A stretch of DNA of 64,000 nucleotides from Chrysomallon squamiferum (GCA_012295275.1 CM022672.1:34105065-34169064), one strand, 5' to 3'; positions 32,264 through 44,854 are shown, numbered from the stretch's first letter. Numbers and translations: made by a program. Notes: a model not told the origin generated them from the letters alone.

Positions 32264-32439
32264 TTTGGATGTTAGCTTGTGGGGCTTAGTAACAGTAACA
32301 AGGGGGCGTGGCTTAATGAGTAATTGTGCAAAAACCTGTTTGCTGCGTTTACTTGGTATTCTGTTACGTCATGGGGAAAACCCAAACACCCAGAACGTTT
32401 AAACTGCACTTTTGTACAGATAATGCTTTTTAAACTGTG

Positions 32440-33057
32440 TGTGTGCGCATGCGTGCGATTAGCAGACTGATCTGTATTATTAGATAGTAATTAATTTCAT
32501 TCAAGTACTTGCATAAAGAGAAGTCTGTATAAATGTGTGTGTGTATGTATATACAAATTTCACACTATGTAAATGTGAAATAAATATCTACACACGTGTG
32601 TGTGTATGAATGTACGTGTATGTGCGTATGTGTGTCTGTGTATGTGTGTATGTGTGTGTGATATTTTACAAAATGAAATAGAAAAGTGTTGTATTTCGTA
32701 GTGATTATTATTGTTGTTTTAATAAATAGGTCTTAGATAATCACAGCGACAGAAAACAAAATGTTTCGTACAAAACAAAAATATCAAAAATGTTTATTTT
32801 ATACAGTTGATTGTATTGATCCAGAAAGAAAATTTGAACAAAATCAAAATGACGCAACACCTGGCGATTGTGATTCTAAAATGTAAACAAATATATTGTT
32901 TCTAGTATTTGATTTTTTAATTTTTTTAATTTTTATTATTTTATTTTATTTATTTTATTTTATTTTTTTTATTTTTTTTTTAATGCATGTTTGTATAAAA
33001 GTACTTCATTTTCAACCGAACTTTGTCAGGAAATCAGCTGAAAAAGAAATATTTAGT
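32440..33057. other. Gene-free stretch downstream of the caspase
   Basis: TG-rich patches (32530-32660) and a T-rich TTTTA region (32915-32980). It probably contains the caspase 3' untranslated region; a minus-strand AATAAA lies at about 32793-32798. Confidence 0.5.
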
Positions 33058-33876
33058 TTAAAAAATAATTCGTTTCCGGAGAGTCGACTTCAGTATAGGA
33101 ATTTGTTTCGGATCAGTAACTTCATTCATTTCGTTTGTCACCATGGTGATTATATCGAGAAGACTGACTCGAGGATTGTTGTCGAGTACTTCAATCAGTG
33201 TAGAAATAAAACGAGATCCTGTCGTCTGTCTGTAGGCGAGGTTTCCAGGAGTCGTAGCGAAAACCGTCAGAAAGTCCGCCGACTCGTGAACAGGATATTC
33301 TGTTCTGACGTCACAGCAGAATCCGTGATCTATTTCCACAGCAACGTCTTGCGCCGGTCGACTTCCCTGGCAAGCTTGAACGAAAAATAGTTTTGGTTTG
33401 TCGGCTAAAGACCGACATTGTCTATTGCAGAAAAAAGTCTGTATTTCATTTACTGATACAAGCTTGCCATTACTTCCATACACTGACCTGTGCTCTCCAT
33501 GTGAAAGTATGAAGCAGACGAAACAGTCGTAGTTACGATGATCCAGAGAAGATATTCCTTTTAGTTCTTCCAGCATATCCGAATCCGTCTGGTTTTCAAA
33601 GATTCTCACTTCAAAATGACGTCGTCTGAAAAAGTCTTCCACTTTGTTTTTATCTTCGTCTGTGCCATCGCGTCGACTTAGTCGTTCATCAGTAAAATCT
33701 CGGTTGTTGATGATCACACAAATTCCTCTGGGTTCGGCGTCCATTTTGTTACCGACTGTTTCTTCAGTTTTGGCGTCCATTTTGTACAAGTCTGTCTCTT
33801 TCTTCGTAAAATGTTCGACTTCAGCGTCTTGAAAATATTCCACTTCATGGGAATTCAGCTTGTGTGTTTTCTTCAT
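33058..33876 (-). CDS. Intronless caspase, caspase-8/10-like catalytic domain without death-effector domains
   Basis: One uninterrupted frame of 272 residues. After a 48-residue lysine- and glutamate-rich N-terminus comes PRGICVIINNRDF, then RRDGTDED with the substrate-binding arginine, FILSHGEH with catalytic His126, FFVQACQG with catalytic Cys169, ADFLTVFATTPG and the AYRQ arginine of the small subunit, ending STLRKRIIF. All active-site residues are present, so it should be a cysteine protease cutting after aspartate in apoptosis or innate signalling. VEID at 180-183 is a plausible linker cleavage site. The QACQG form and the ends resemble caspase-8, but no death domain or CARD is encoded. 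Lack of introns, unlike the other genes here, suggests a retrocopy or a lineage-specific single-exon gene. No disabling change is seen. Confidence 0.92.
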   Translation of the reverse strand: MKKTHKLNSHEVEYFQDAEVEHFTKKETDLYKMDAKTEETVGNKMDAEPRGICVIINNRDFTDERLSRRDGTDEDKNKVEDFFRRRHFEVRIFENQTDSDMLEELKGISSLDHRNYDCFVCFILSHGEHRSVYGSNGKLVSVNEIQTFFCNRQCRSLADKPKLFFVQACQGSRPAQDVAVEIDHGFCCDVRTEYPVHESADFLTVFATTPGNLAYRQTTGSRFISTLIEVLDNNPRVSLLDIITMVTNEMNEVTDPKQIPILKSTLRKRIIF

Positions 33877-33889
33877 TTTTCTTCTTATA

Positions 33890-34695
33890 TTTTGCTTGCT
33901 TTTTTATTTTATTTATTTATTTATTTTTAATAGACGATTATTAATACAGAATACAATTCCGGAAACAATTAATCTCTTTAACGAAGTCAATTTAATTTTA
34001 AACTTCTCGATGTGGTGCTCAGTAATTATCTGGCGGTTATACAATTAAGTAATAATCTTAAGATGTTTGTGGTATATATTTTCGCATTATATCAGCTTGG
34101 GTGTAATTTAATCACGTTTAATCATCTGATAACTGATAACCGAGAGGTATGACACATACATACAATTATTCTTAACATGTAAACATCTGTTGTATGACTT
34201 GGAATTCTGCCTTTATGGTTTCGTACTTGAATTTCTTTGGTGATTTAAACCCAGACGATTCGTATAAAATAGGATCTACACAGCATAGAGGAGAACAAGA
34301 AAAAAATAGAATAAAATCTTTAGAAAAGTATGCACTGTTTTCGAGGAGTGTGTATTAGTCTTTGTATATATGTGTGTGTACGTGAGTGTGTCTTTGTGTA
34401 TATGTTTGAGTGTGTGTTAGCGTGTGTGTTTGTTTTGTGTGGTGTGTGTAGGTATGTGTGTGCTTTTGTACATGTGTATGTTTTTGGGTGTGTTTTGTGT
34501 CTTTGTGTTTGTGTTATGTGTTTGTTATGTGTTTGTGTGTGTGTGTGTGTGTTTGTCTTCGTGTGCTAGACAAAACCAAGTTACACTGATATACTGCTTT
34601 CATGAATCGAGAGATTTGTGTTGACAAATTCTTCACATTAATTATTATTCACGAGTGGACTGCGACAAAATACGAATATGGCGCCGCATTCGCTT
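33890..34695. other. Gene-free stretch upstream of the caspase
   Basis: Contains the presumed caspase promoter (no clear motif) and a degenerate TG-rich region at about 34355-34562. Confidence 0.5.
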
Positions 34696-34696
34696 T

Positions 34697-34745
34697 GACA
34701 TTTGTGACACTGACTACAGTGCAAGGCCGTTGACTTACTCTCATG
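34697..34745 (+). pseudogene. Scrap of Hint-gene exon 3
   Basis: About 50 bp reading GACATTTGTGACACTGACTA then CAGTGCAAGGCCGTTGACTT, closely matching the exon-3 segment TFVTLITEQGRRLSLT of the intact Hint gene (about 21740-21790). The CGT-CGA codon pair is now CGT-TGA, a stop. Flanking exon sequence is not recognisable. Confidence 0.7.
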
Positions 34746-34770
34746 TTTATATATATATATATGTAATTAT

Positions 34771-34930
34771 GTAACTCAATAGCAAAATGACAATGGCATT
34801 GAATCTGAGTACAAAAGTATCTGACAGTGAAGAGATACATTCACACTGAGGCTTGCACGGCAAACACAATTAATGTCACGATTTACGTAGAAGTTGTTTG
34901 AAATTTATTTTTTAGATGTCGCTGGCGAAA
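34771..34930 (-). repeat. Dispersed element, third copy
   Basis: Same edges as 3733-3890 (ATGTAACTCA at the left, TTTTTAGATGTCGCTGGCGAAAT at the right) with related interior, diverged. No internal tandem expansion. Confidence 0.6.
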
Positions 34931-34979
34931 TATAAAATTCATTAGTATTCATATACGAACGAAACATGAAATACTTTAC

Positions 34980-36847
34980 AACAAAGCCCTGCCATACTAC
35001 AAATATCACTACCATATTACCATACTAAAAATATCACTACCATATTACCATACTACAAAATATCACTACCATATTACCATACTACAAATATATCACTACC
35101 ATATTACCATACTACAAATATATCACTACCATATTACCATACTACAAATATCACTACCATATTACCATACTACAAATATCACTACCATATTACCATACTA
35201 CAAATATCACTACCATATTACCATACTACAAAATACCATATTACAAATATCACTACCATATTACCATACTACAAATATCACTACCATACTACAAAAATAT
35301 CACTACCATATTACCATACTACAAATATATCACTACCATATTACCATACTACAAATATATGAGTAACCATATTACCATACTACAAATATATGAGTAACCA
35401 TATTACCATACTACAAATATATGAGTAACCATATTACGAGTAACCATATTACCATACTACAAATATATGAGTAACCATATTACCATACTACAAATATACA
35501 AATATAACCATACAAATTACCATATACTACAAATATATCACTACCATATTACCATACTACAAAATATCACTACCATATTACCATACTACAAATATATCAC
35601 TACCATATTACCATACTACAAATATATCACTACCATATTACCATACTCCAAATATCACTACCATATTACCATACTACAAATATCACTACCATATTACCAT
35701 ACTCCAAATATCACTACCATATTACCATACTACAAATATCACTACCATATTACCATACTACAAATATCACTACCATACTACAAATATCACTACCATATTA
35801 CCATACTACAAATATATCACTACCATATTACCATACTACAAATATATGAGTAACCATATTACCATACTACAAATATATGAGTAACCATATTACCATACTA
35901 CAAATATCACTACCATACTACCATACTACCAATATATGAGTAACCATATTACCATACTACAAATATATGAGTAACCATATTACCATACTACAAATATATG
36001 AGTAACCATATTACCATACTACAAATATATGAGTAACCATATTACCATACTACAAATATCACTACCATATTACCATACTACAAATATATGAGTAACCATA
36101 CTACCATACTACATATTAACCATCTACCATATATATACAAAATAACCATATTACCATATACAAAATACAAATATATGACCATAACCATACTACCATACCA
36201 TACTACAAATATATCACTACCATATTACCATACTACAAATATATGATACTACAAACCATATTACCATATTACCATACTACAAAATATATGATTACCATAA
36301 CCATATTACCATACTACAAATATCACTACCATACCATACTACCATACTACCAATATATGAGTAACCATATTACCATACTACAAATATATGAGTAACCATA
36401 TTACCATACTACAAATATATAGTAACCATATTACCATACTACAAATATACCATAATAGTAACCATATTACCATACTACAAAATATCACTAACCATATTAC
36501 CATACTACAAATATATGAGTAACCATACTACCATACTACAAATATATGAGTAACCATATTAGTAACCATATACTACCACCATACTACAAATATATGAGTA
36601 ACCATACTACCATACTACAAAAATATATACCATACCATATATCACTACCATATTACCATACTACAAATATCACTACCATATTACCATACTACAAATATAT
36701 GAGTAACCATACTACCATACTACAAATATATGAGTAACCATATTACCATACTACAAATATATGAGTAACCATACTACCATACTACAAATATATGAGTAAC
36801 CATACTACCATACTACAAATATATGAGTAACCATACTACCATACTAC
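34980..36847 (+). repeat. 1.87-kb satellite-like array of CATATTACCATACTACAAAT units
   Basis: Roughly seventy units of 20-30 bp built from ACCATATTACCATACTACAA joined by either ATATCACT or ATATATGAGTA. Two unit classes alternate in blocks: the ATCACT class dominates 34990-35830 and the ATGAGTA class 35830-36845. Long frames through the array are artefacts. Confidence 0.95.
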
Positions 36848-37370
36848 AAAGATTGTACCGAACACAAACATATTATAAAGCTTTAACCTGCCTAGTGAAA
36901 GTACGTCATTATAATTATAATACCAATGGTCGCTATTGTGTAAATATTAATATGGCTCATCTATCGTCAAAATCTATTAATGTTAATTTTTGTTACGCCT
37001 AATTTTAATGGGAATAACTTTGTCAGAAATCGAGTATCAATTCATGGAATTGAACTGAAAAACGCAACGAAAATCACGTGACCTTTGCAAACAGTGACTC
37101 GTGGGGTTAAGTAGCGAAAATGGCGGCGAGAAATCTCTCTCGTCTGGTGTGCATTCGCACTTATACGTTTCAGCTGAGCTACAGCGTCTTAGGCACTTTC
37201 AGAATAAATATAACACATTATCAATAAAATCCGGAAACAGAACTTCCCTAGTTTCGGTTTCAAGAGAGATGTCGGATGATCGTACTTAAACAGACAAATT
37301 TTAAGTGTTTTTCTTTAACTTTAACCTTCATTATTTAGGTAAGTTATTTTCCTATTTGTTATTAACCTGT
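36848..37370. other. Non-repetitive stretch with a small possible transit-peptide frame
   Basis: An ATG at 37120 in the context GCGAAAATGGCGGCG starts a 35-codon frame reading MAARNLSRLVCIRTYTF..., which looks like a mitochondrial presequence (basic, hydroxylated, no acids), but it ends at TAA near 37226 with no good donor before the stop. A GTAAGT donor-like site follows at 37339. No downstream exon is recognised, so I do not call a gene. Confidence 0.3.
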
Positions 37371-38205
37371 AGGTTCGTGAATAACAACATACGCAGGTAA
37401 CATAATCAATACAATTACAGATAAAAATGTAAGTAGGTCACCGTAATGATCATTGTCAGTAATTTCTAATAATTATTACTAAAAGAATAATACTAATACA
37501 ATTAAAATGGATACAAAGATATAAAAACACAATTTTACGCCCCAGCGGCATCTGTTTATTGCAAGTCTTTATGTAATTATAATTATTATTGAAAAGTGAC
37601 AGTGACAATGTAGCTCAGTATAAATTTGAAAATTCAGTAGGAAAAAGTGACAGTGACAATGTAGCTCAGTATAAATTTGAAAATTCGGTAGGAAAAATAA
37701 CAGTGACAATGTAGCTCAGTATAAAAGTGAAAATTCAGTAGGAAACGTGACAGTGACAATGTAGCTCAGTATAAATTTGAAAATTCGGTAGGAAAAAGTG
37801 ACAGTGACAATGTAGCTCGATATAAAAAGTGAAAATTCAGTAGGAAACGTGACAGTGATAATCAGTAGGAAAAATAACAGTGACAATGTAGCTCAGTATA
37901 AAAGTGAAAATTCAGTAGGAAAAGTAACAGTGACAATGTAGCTCAGTATAAAAGTGAAAATTCAGTAGGAAACGTGACAGTGATAATCAGTAGGAAAAAT
38001 AACAGTGACAATGTAGCTCAGTATAAAAGTGAAAATTCAGTAGGAAACGTGACAGTGATAATCAGTAGGAAAAATAACAGTGACAATGTAGCTCAGTATA
38101 AAAGTGCCAATCAGTAGGAAAAATAACAGTGACTATGTAGCTCAGTATAAAAGTGCCAATCAGTAGGAAAAATAACAGTGACAATGTAGCTCGATATAAA
38201 AATGT
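37370..38205 (+). repeat. Dispersed element relative with expanded ~50-bp minisatellite
   Basis: 37370-37440 resembles 3645-3735. From about 37590 to 38200 there are about fourteen units of GTGACAGTGACAATGTAGCT followed by CAGTATAAAAGTGAAAATTC and AGTAGGAAA, with some shortened units. The core GTGACAGTGACAATG is the same core seen unexpanded at 3770-3790. Confidence 0.88.
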
Positions 38206-38783
38206 CGGTGACTCTAATTCAGTTTGAAAATGATCGTATGTTGTTTTACTTTACTAGTAATAATTGTTGTGCAGTACTATTTTTACACGTTGTTTTCTCA
38301 TAGGCCTGTTATTAATTTAACATAAAGTAAATTTGTGTATTGTAAATGTTAATATTGTTAACACTATTAAATCATACAGTTTATCCAGAATTTAGATCCA
38401 TGAGAGATAAGTGAAGAAAATATGTTCAGTGGTATAAAATTATATACAGGATGTAACTGTAAACATCTCTAACCGATGCATATTTGCTTTCGTGTGTCTG
38501 TATGTATATGTGTGTATCTGTGTGTGCTTGCGTGTATATGTGTGTGTGTGTGTGCGTTTCAATTCGGCGATTTGTTGACTGATGATAGGATCAACATTTT
38601 TCATATTTAATTATAATTTAAATCAATGAATTTATAATTTCCTGAATGTATTTTTTAATTTGTATGCTTATAAATTAGGTATTTTTAAAACTAACTAATT
38701 AATTAATACTACTTTTCAACAGGTGTTTTATTCAAACGAAATCTCAACACGAGAGGATATTCTTAAGTCTGAGTTAACCAAAC

Positions 38784-39647
38784 ATGTTTCTAACTATAAC
38801 TTCTGTTATTCTTGTCGCTGGAATTGCTTACGTTTTATTCCCAAGACCTTGCACTTTTGAATTCAATTTCTTTAGACTGCTAGAAAACATTTCCGTACAT
38901 GTATATGGACAGCATATTGCTTGTGATATTGTTCCGAAGGAGATCTCCAGATATTTTGACAGGCATCAGACATATTTCGAGCCTCTAATTCTTTCATTCC
39001 ATGGCTCATATGGAGTTGGTAAAAATTACATGTCAAAGTTCATCGTCGACTTCTTCCCATGCAAAACAGAACTGATTTTCACAGCTGAGACAGATGCAAC
39101 GTACAGAGAACTAACAGGCGACTACGCCAGCAACGTAAAGCGACGAATTATGTCGACAGTTGCCGAATGTCACGTTAACATCGTCATTCTGGATGAAGTG
39201 GAACGTTTTTCGGACGCCGTGATGGAAGAAATCCTAAAATATCTCGATTATTTTTCGAACAAGAAAAACGTTCCTATTATTGTGCTGTTGCTTGGAAATA
39301 GCAGGTCGCTGCACATAAATAATGTTGTTTTCACAACAAAATTACCGAGAAGAAGATTGTCACGAATTGATTTCGAATTCTCTAAAACGGACAACGAGTG
39401 GTATGCTAAATTTATCAGGCGAAAAAGACGGATCGTCTTCGTGCCGTTTCTACCGCTTGAAGAGGAACACGTGGTCGACTGCATTAAGCATGATTTGCTC
39501 GTGAAGCGCGAGAAGCAAACGCAAGACACAATACAGCAAGTTATTAATGAATTAATTTTCACTGAGCAAGAAAACGGACGTCGTTATTCTGTTTATGGTT
39601 GCAAACGTGTTTCTGATAAAGTGGATTTTGTACGAACTCACCAATGA
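38784..39647 (+). CDS. Intronless torsin-like AAA+ ATPase
   Basis: A single frame of 287 residues. An N-terminal hydrophobic stretch (about 3-18) is a signal peptide or anchor, fitting a protein of the ER lumen and nuclear envelope. The Walker A motif is GSYGVGKN (74-81) with the asparagine typical of torsins instead of Ser/Thr, Walker B is VILDEVE (134-140), a sensor-1 asparagine lies in LLGNS (about 172), FLPLEEEHV resembles the conserved torsin FLPLE stretch, and the C-terminal sensor-2 motif is GCK (272-274) in YGCKRVSDKV. Torsins need a LAP1/LULL1-type activator for ATPase activity. The active-site set looks intact. An acceptor-like TTTCAACAG at 38714-38722 could end a 5'-UTR intron. A truncated relative lies at 31062-31415. 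Confidence 0.9.
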   Translation: MFLTITSVILVAGIAYVLFPRPCTFEFNFFRLLENISVHVYGQHIACDIVPKEISRYFDRHQTYFEPLILSFHGSYGVGKNYMSKFIVDFFPCKTELIFTAETDATYRELTGDYASNVKRRIMSTVAECHVNIVILDEVERFSDAVMEEILKYLDYFSNKKNVPIIVLLLGNSRSLHINNVVFTTKLPRRRLSRIDFEFSKTDNEWYAKFIRRKRRIVFVPFLPLEEEHVVDCIKHDLLVKREKQTQDTIQQVINELIFTEQENGRRYSVYGCKRVSDKVDFVRTHQ

Positions 39648-39749
39648 AACTGCTGGAAATAGGTCACATGATTTCACTCGACGTACTTAGTGATATTTCT
39701 TTTTCTTTCTTTCTTATATTTTCAATAATACATCGTGTTCATTTATTTT

Positions 39750-39752
39750 TAG

Positions 39753-39791
<39 letters not shown>

Positions 39792-40320
39792 TTTTTTTAT
39801 TTATTTTTTTTTTTTTAAATATTCTTCCAGCAGTATAACATTCTTCCAGTATAACAAAGGGAAGCTATCGAAATATAATCTAAAATTAGTTTAAATTATA
39901 AATAGTTATATCTGAAACTTCATAAGAATATATAATGGGATTTTTTTTTCATTTAAAATAGAGAAAAACAGCCTGAATAATACAGCTTTTCTTGATTACT
40001 TTTTTTTGCAAATGCGTGCATAATAAAGTTAGATTATAATTTGTTAAAGATTAATGTATTAACTTTTTTAGTTGGCAATGTTCAACAACAGAAAAGAACA
40101 TTAAGGTGTAGTTTGTACCCATTAAAGCCGTTGACGAAATTTGTGCCTTTACGAGTTATCGTTCCTTTTGGTCCTTGCTACTCCCAGTTTATTTTTATTT
40201 ATTTGTTGTTGTTTTTTTAATTGTAAAATCGATTTTACATTTTCTACAAAGAGTTTGACAAATTAAAATTATTTTAAAAATAAAATTCCTACATAACTGT
40301 GGCGAAAATAAGAACGTAAT
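39750..40320. other. Gene-free stretch after the torsin gene
   Basis: A TTA tract (39754-39790) and T-rich DNA, probably 3' UTR and intergenic sequence. No other feature. Confidence 0.5.
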
Positions 40321-40390
40321 TAATTTTCCTTTATTTCGTATGTCATGTTAATTATCAGTTGTCGAAACTAAATATATATTTATCTGTTGT

Positions 40391-40428
<38 letters not shown>

Positions 40429-40803
40429 CGGCCTTTCTCCACCTCCACACTTTTTAAGAAAAATTAACAAGTCATTTCATAATTACAATAGAAATAATAT
40501 ATTTTGTAATAAGAATAAGTAATAACCACAGAAAATAGTAGTAGTAGTAGTAATAGTAGTAGTAGTAGTAGCAGTAGTAGTAGCAGTAGTAAGCATTAGA
40601 ATAAGATCACCGATTAAATACTATTTCAGTGTTATGAATAAGACATTACCTTGATCACCCGCACCAACAACAGCAACAACAGCAATAATAATAATAAAAA
40701 TAAACCACAAATACAAACTTCTCACAAGAATAAGACAGCAACAACAATCAGAAAATGCAGAAAAAATCAAAACAGTAACGACGTCAAAGAAGACAACAAG
40801 ACA

Positions 40804-40845
<42 letters not shown>

Positions 40846-41420
40846 TTAAAAAAGCTGATTATTTGTTTCCAGTACCAGTTCAAAAATAAGATATTATTTG
40901 GAAATAATATCATATTTATTTTTGTTAGTATAACACTAAAATAATAAATCTGCATTAAGTTTGTGTTGAATTGTTCTAGATGTTGCTGTTTTGAAATGAA
41001 AGTAGTGGTTATAAAAATTATTAATTTAAAAAATAAATTATAGGCCATCAACAAAAAAAGACTCATCAATATAAAACTGTTTTTAAAGTTTCAGATATCG
41101 CTGTATCGCTTTGACGTAGTGATCAGTTTATGTGTTTATGGAGACTCAGCCTTTGTTGTAATTTTGTTAACGTAAAAGAGAGTTATTTCGCTTATGTCGT
41201 GTTTAATGCAGTATTTGATCCAGGCAAAGCTATTGTTAACATTCGTGAAATGATGTAAATGTATTTAGTGTTAGTGAAGTTATCGTATATTATAATCAGC
41301 ACGTGTCTCTTTATTATTACTATTTCTTTTCTTTTTTTTAAATAAAAATATTAAATTACTGTATTATTTCTTGTTTGTATTTATTATTTTATTTATTCAC
41401 TAGGCAGTTCAAACAATAAT
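40321..41420 (+). repeat. Segmental duplication block A, second copy
   Basis: Partner of 3925-5480, shorter because it lacks most of the 4408-4580 repeat and some of the simple sequence. It contains a 45-bp poly-T tract and ATA and TAG triplet tracts. No gene is seen in either copy. Confidence 0.8.
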
Positions 41421-41954
41421 ACGAAATAGTCATATTTTTTTAAAATGTATATAAATTTCATAAAAAAAGACATCGTAAATAAAATATATATATATAATAT
41501 CAAGATTTTTTAGAAAATAGATAAACAACCTTTTGTTGGTTTTTAATGTATATTAAGGTTTATAAAATAAGAAAAACATTGAAATATGGAATTTTATATG
41601 TTTTATATCATGGTGTTTCTTTCTTTGCTTTTTGAAAATTAAGAAAAGATATAAGTTTCAAAGGTAAGATAATTGTAAATATTTAAATATATCAATATAT
41701 AATAATAAATACTTTTTTAAAAAATATGGTAAAAACATTAACTGCATTGTTTCCTTTCAACACTCACACAAAAACATTCACACACACTAAATTCTCAGTT
41801 TTATACACATGACGCACACATTTCATTTGCGAGACAGAAAACACTTTATTTTATCGCACAAGTCAAAGAGAGAAGATATTTATAAATCCTATTTAAACTC
41901 TCAATATAAAATAACAAAATGTTTTATTTTTACTAACAAGATGTCTAAAATTCT

Positions 41955-42545
41955 AGTAACAGAATGTTTGTTTACACAGCAACGAAGTATCTATATTTAC
42001 ATTCCAGTAACAGAATGTTTGTTTTTACATCATCGAAGTACCTATATTTACATCACAGTAACAAAATGTCTATATTTATATCACAGTAACAAAATGTCTA
42101 TATTTTTAGTTTAAAATGTCTATATTTAAATTCTAGTAACAGAATGTCTTTTAAACATCAACGAAGTGTCTATATTTACATCACAGTAACAAAATGTCTA
42201 TATTTATATCACAGTAACAAAATGTCTATATTTTTATCACGTAGCAAAATGTCTATATTTACATTCTAGTAACAGAATGTCTGTTTTTACATCAACAAAG
42301 TGTCTATATTTACATCACAGTAACAAAATGTCTATATTTATATCACAGTAACAAAATGTCTATATTTTTATCACGTAGCAAAATGTCTATATTTACATTA
42401 TAGTAACGGAATGTCTGTTTTTACAGCAACGAAATGTCTGTTTTTACAGCAACGAAGTGTTTATATTTACATCACATTAGCTAAATGTCTATATTTACAT
42501 CACAGTAGAACAATGTCTATATTTACATCTCATTAGCAAAACATA
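41955..42545 (+). repeat. ~30-bp minisatellite, AATGTCTATATTTACATCAC type
   Basis: About nineteen units of AACAAAATGTCTATATTTAC with ATCACAGT or ATTCTAGT linkers, in several variant classes (GAATGTCTGTTTTTACATCA among them) arranged in a higher-order pattern. Confidence 0.92.
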
Positions 42546-43104
42546 TAAGACTGAAATGTCATGTACTACTGACTGCTTAAGTTATTAATAATGTGACATT
42601 AGAAACACAAAGACAGTTTCATATTATTATTTTAAATTGTTAATTTATATATAAACCTCTGTCAGCTGAACAGGACAATGTTGAAATGTGTGGTTTGGAA
42701 AGCTGCTTTCTGTGCCGCTGATTTAGATTTTAAAATCATTTTACGAACTGTTCCGATTTGACGGAATATTCAAGTTTATTGAGGGTCCAGATGTGGAAAA
42801 TTTCTCTTCATGTACAAAACATAGGTAGAGCTGAAATGACGTCTGTCAAAAAAACTGAAGACATTTATAACTAAATGCATTAAAAAACTGAAGACATTTA
42901 TTACTAAATTTATCAACTGGAAGACGATTTCTTTTCTACACTATTATTATTTTTTATTTTTTATTCTTTTTCTTTTTTATTTTATTCTGCAGAATTTAAA
43001 AATGTGCTACGTTTATGACGTCACGATGATGAGAAGTGTAGTCAGAAATGACATCGATAAAAAAAAAAAAAGATTATCACACTGCAGGCATTTATTACTA
43101 GATC

Positions 43105-43355
43105 TGTCAAATGAAAGGCGATTTAATTTCTGAATGTCTGTCTGTGTTGTGTATTCGTGTGTGTGTGTGATTATACATGATTTAATTTCTGAATGTCTGT
43201 CTGTGTTGTGTATTCGTGTGTGTGTGTGATTATACATGATTTAATTTCTGAATGTCTGTCTGTGTTATGTATTCGTGTGTATGTGTGATTATACATTATT
43301 TAATGTCTGAATGTCTGTGTGTGTTGTGTATCCGTGTGTATGTCTGATTATACAT
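43105..43355 (+). repeat. Four-copy 60-bp tandem repeat
   Basis: Units of GATTTAATTTCTGAATGTCT plus GTCTGTGTTGTGTATTCGTG and GTGTGTGTGATTATACAT, starting near 43119, 43179, 43239 and 43299. It lies where the last Hint exon would be expected if the pseudogene upstream were complete. Confidence 0.92.
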
Positions 43356-43937
43356 GATTACCTTGTTGGTTTGAAAGAAATGTTTGTACAACTCGTTCTG
43401 GACAGACATCAGCTGAGCAGCTTTCTGTGTTCAATAAATAATCACCTAAATACTAAATGTTTTAAAATGATGGCTTTGGAATCTCAAATGTTTTTGATAC
43501 TAAATATTAAAACAAAATACGAAGCTCATTACGTAGATGTAATGACTTTAAGATGAGTATGGGAATAAAAATAGGAAAAAACACAAAACAAAACAAACTT
43601 GGGTTCCATGTTGGTTGTATTTGCTGAGGTAAACACAACGTGTAACTCGGAGAGAGAAAGTCGACGGCCTTGTTCTGTAATCAGAGTCACAAATGTCACA
43701 TTTGATTCTGGTTGTCGATGGGAAAATGTTCTGACTTCAGAAAATACTCGCTTTCCGTTTCGTGCTGAAATAAAGAGAACAGTTTTTAATTTATTAATAT
43801 ATCACTGGAATCAGTTTTAATATCATCAGAAATTAATGTATTAGTAAAAGCAAATGTTTGCGTTTAGCAAAAAGGTGGAAAACCATCATGACTATGTGCG
43901 TGTGTGTTTTTGTATATATACACACACACACACACCA

Positions 43938-44286
<349 letters not shown>

Positions 44287-44761
44287 TGTTTAAAAACAAA
44301 ATTAAAGAAAAATGTATGGATTATCAGAACGATGAAAAAGCTATTTTCTAGATTTGGTTTACACTTGAATGTTGCATTTTCTGTTTCTTCTAAGAGATAT
44401 TCTGGTTTTCTGCAATAGGTTATAACAGACGTGAAAAAAAAAAAAAAAATAAAAAACCTGTAAAACCTGATTCTGTTTTAGCAGAGATATGTAGATTGTT
44501 TTGAATTCGTCATTTTGCATCTTGAAGGCAAATCTGAAATTGGTTCAGTTTCGTTACAGAGGTGCGTATAAAGAAAATAATTTTAAAAATCTCAGACAAG
44601 TGACGTACCAAAGAGAATCTTTTGTCCTGTAACAAGTTTTCATTTTTACAGTCTTCCCAGAGTCCAGTAGAACAGTGACGTCACCAGGGAAACACTTTCC
44701 CGGAGTTAGATGTTCTTTTTCGTGTAGAATTCCGTTTGAAGCTAGAACATTTAACATGGTG

Positions 44762-44765
<4 letters not shown>

Positions 44766-44850
<85 letters not shown>
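44766..44850 (+). repeat. (GA)n tract upstream of the Hint pseudogene exon 2 relic
   Basis: About 84 bp of GA dinucleotide just 5' (on the minus strand) of the exon-2 relic. Confidence 0.95.

Positions 44851-44854
<4 letters not shown>

Noticed and set aside
35467-36737. 128- and 63-codon frames rich in YYKYITTILP-type repeats
   Set aside because: They lie wholly in the satellite array.
34980-36847. CRISPR-like array of regular repeats
   Set aside because: There are no distinct spacers: the units are continuous tandem repeats, and the genome is animal.
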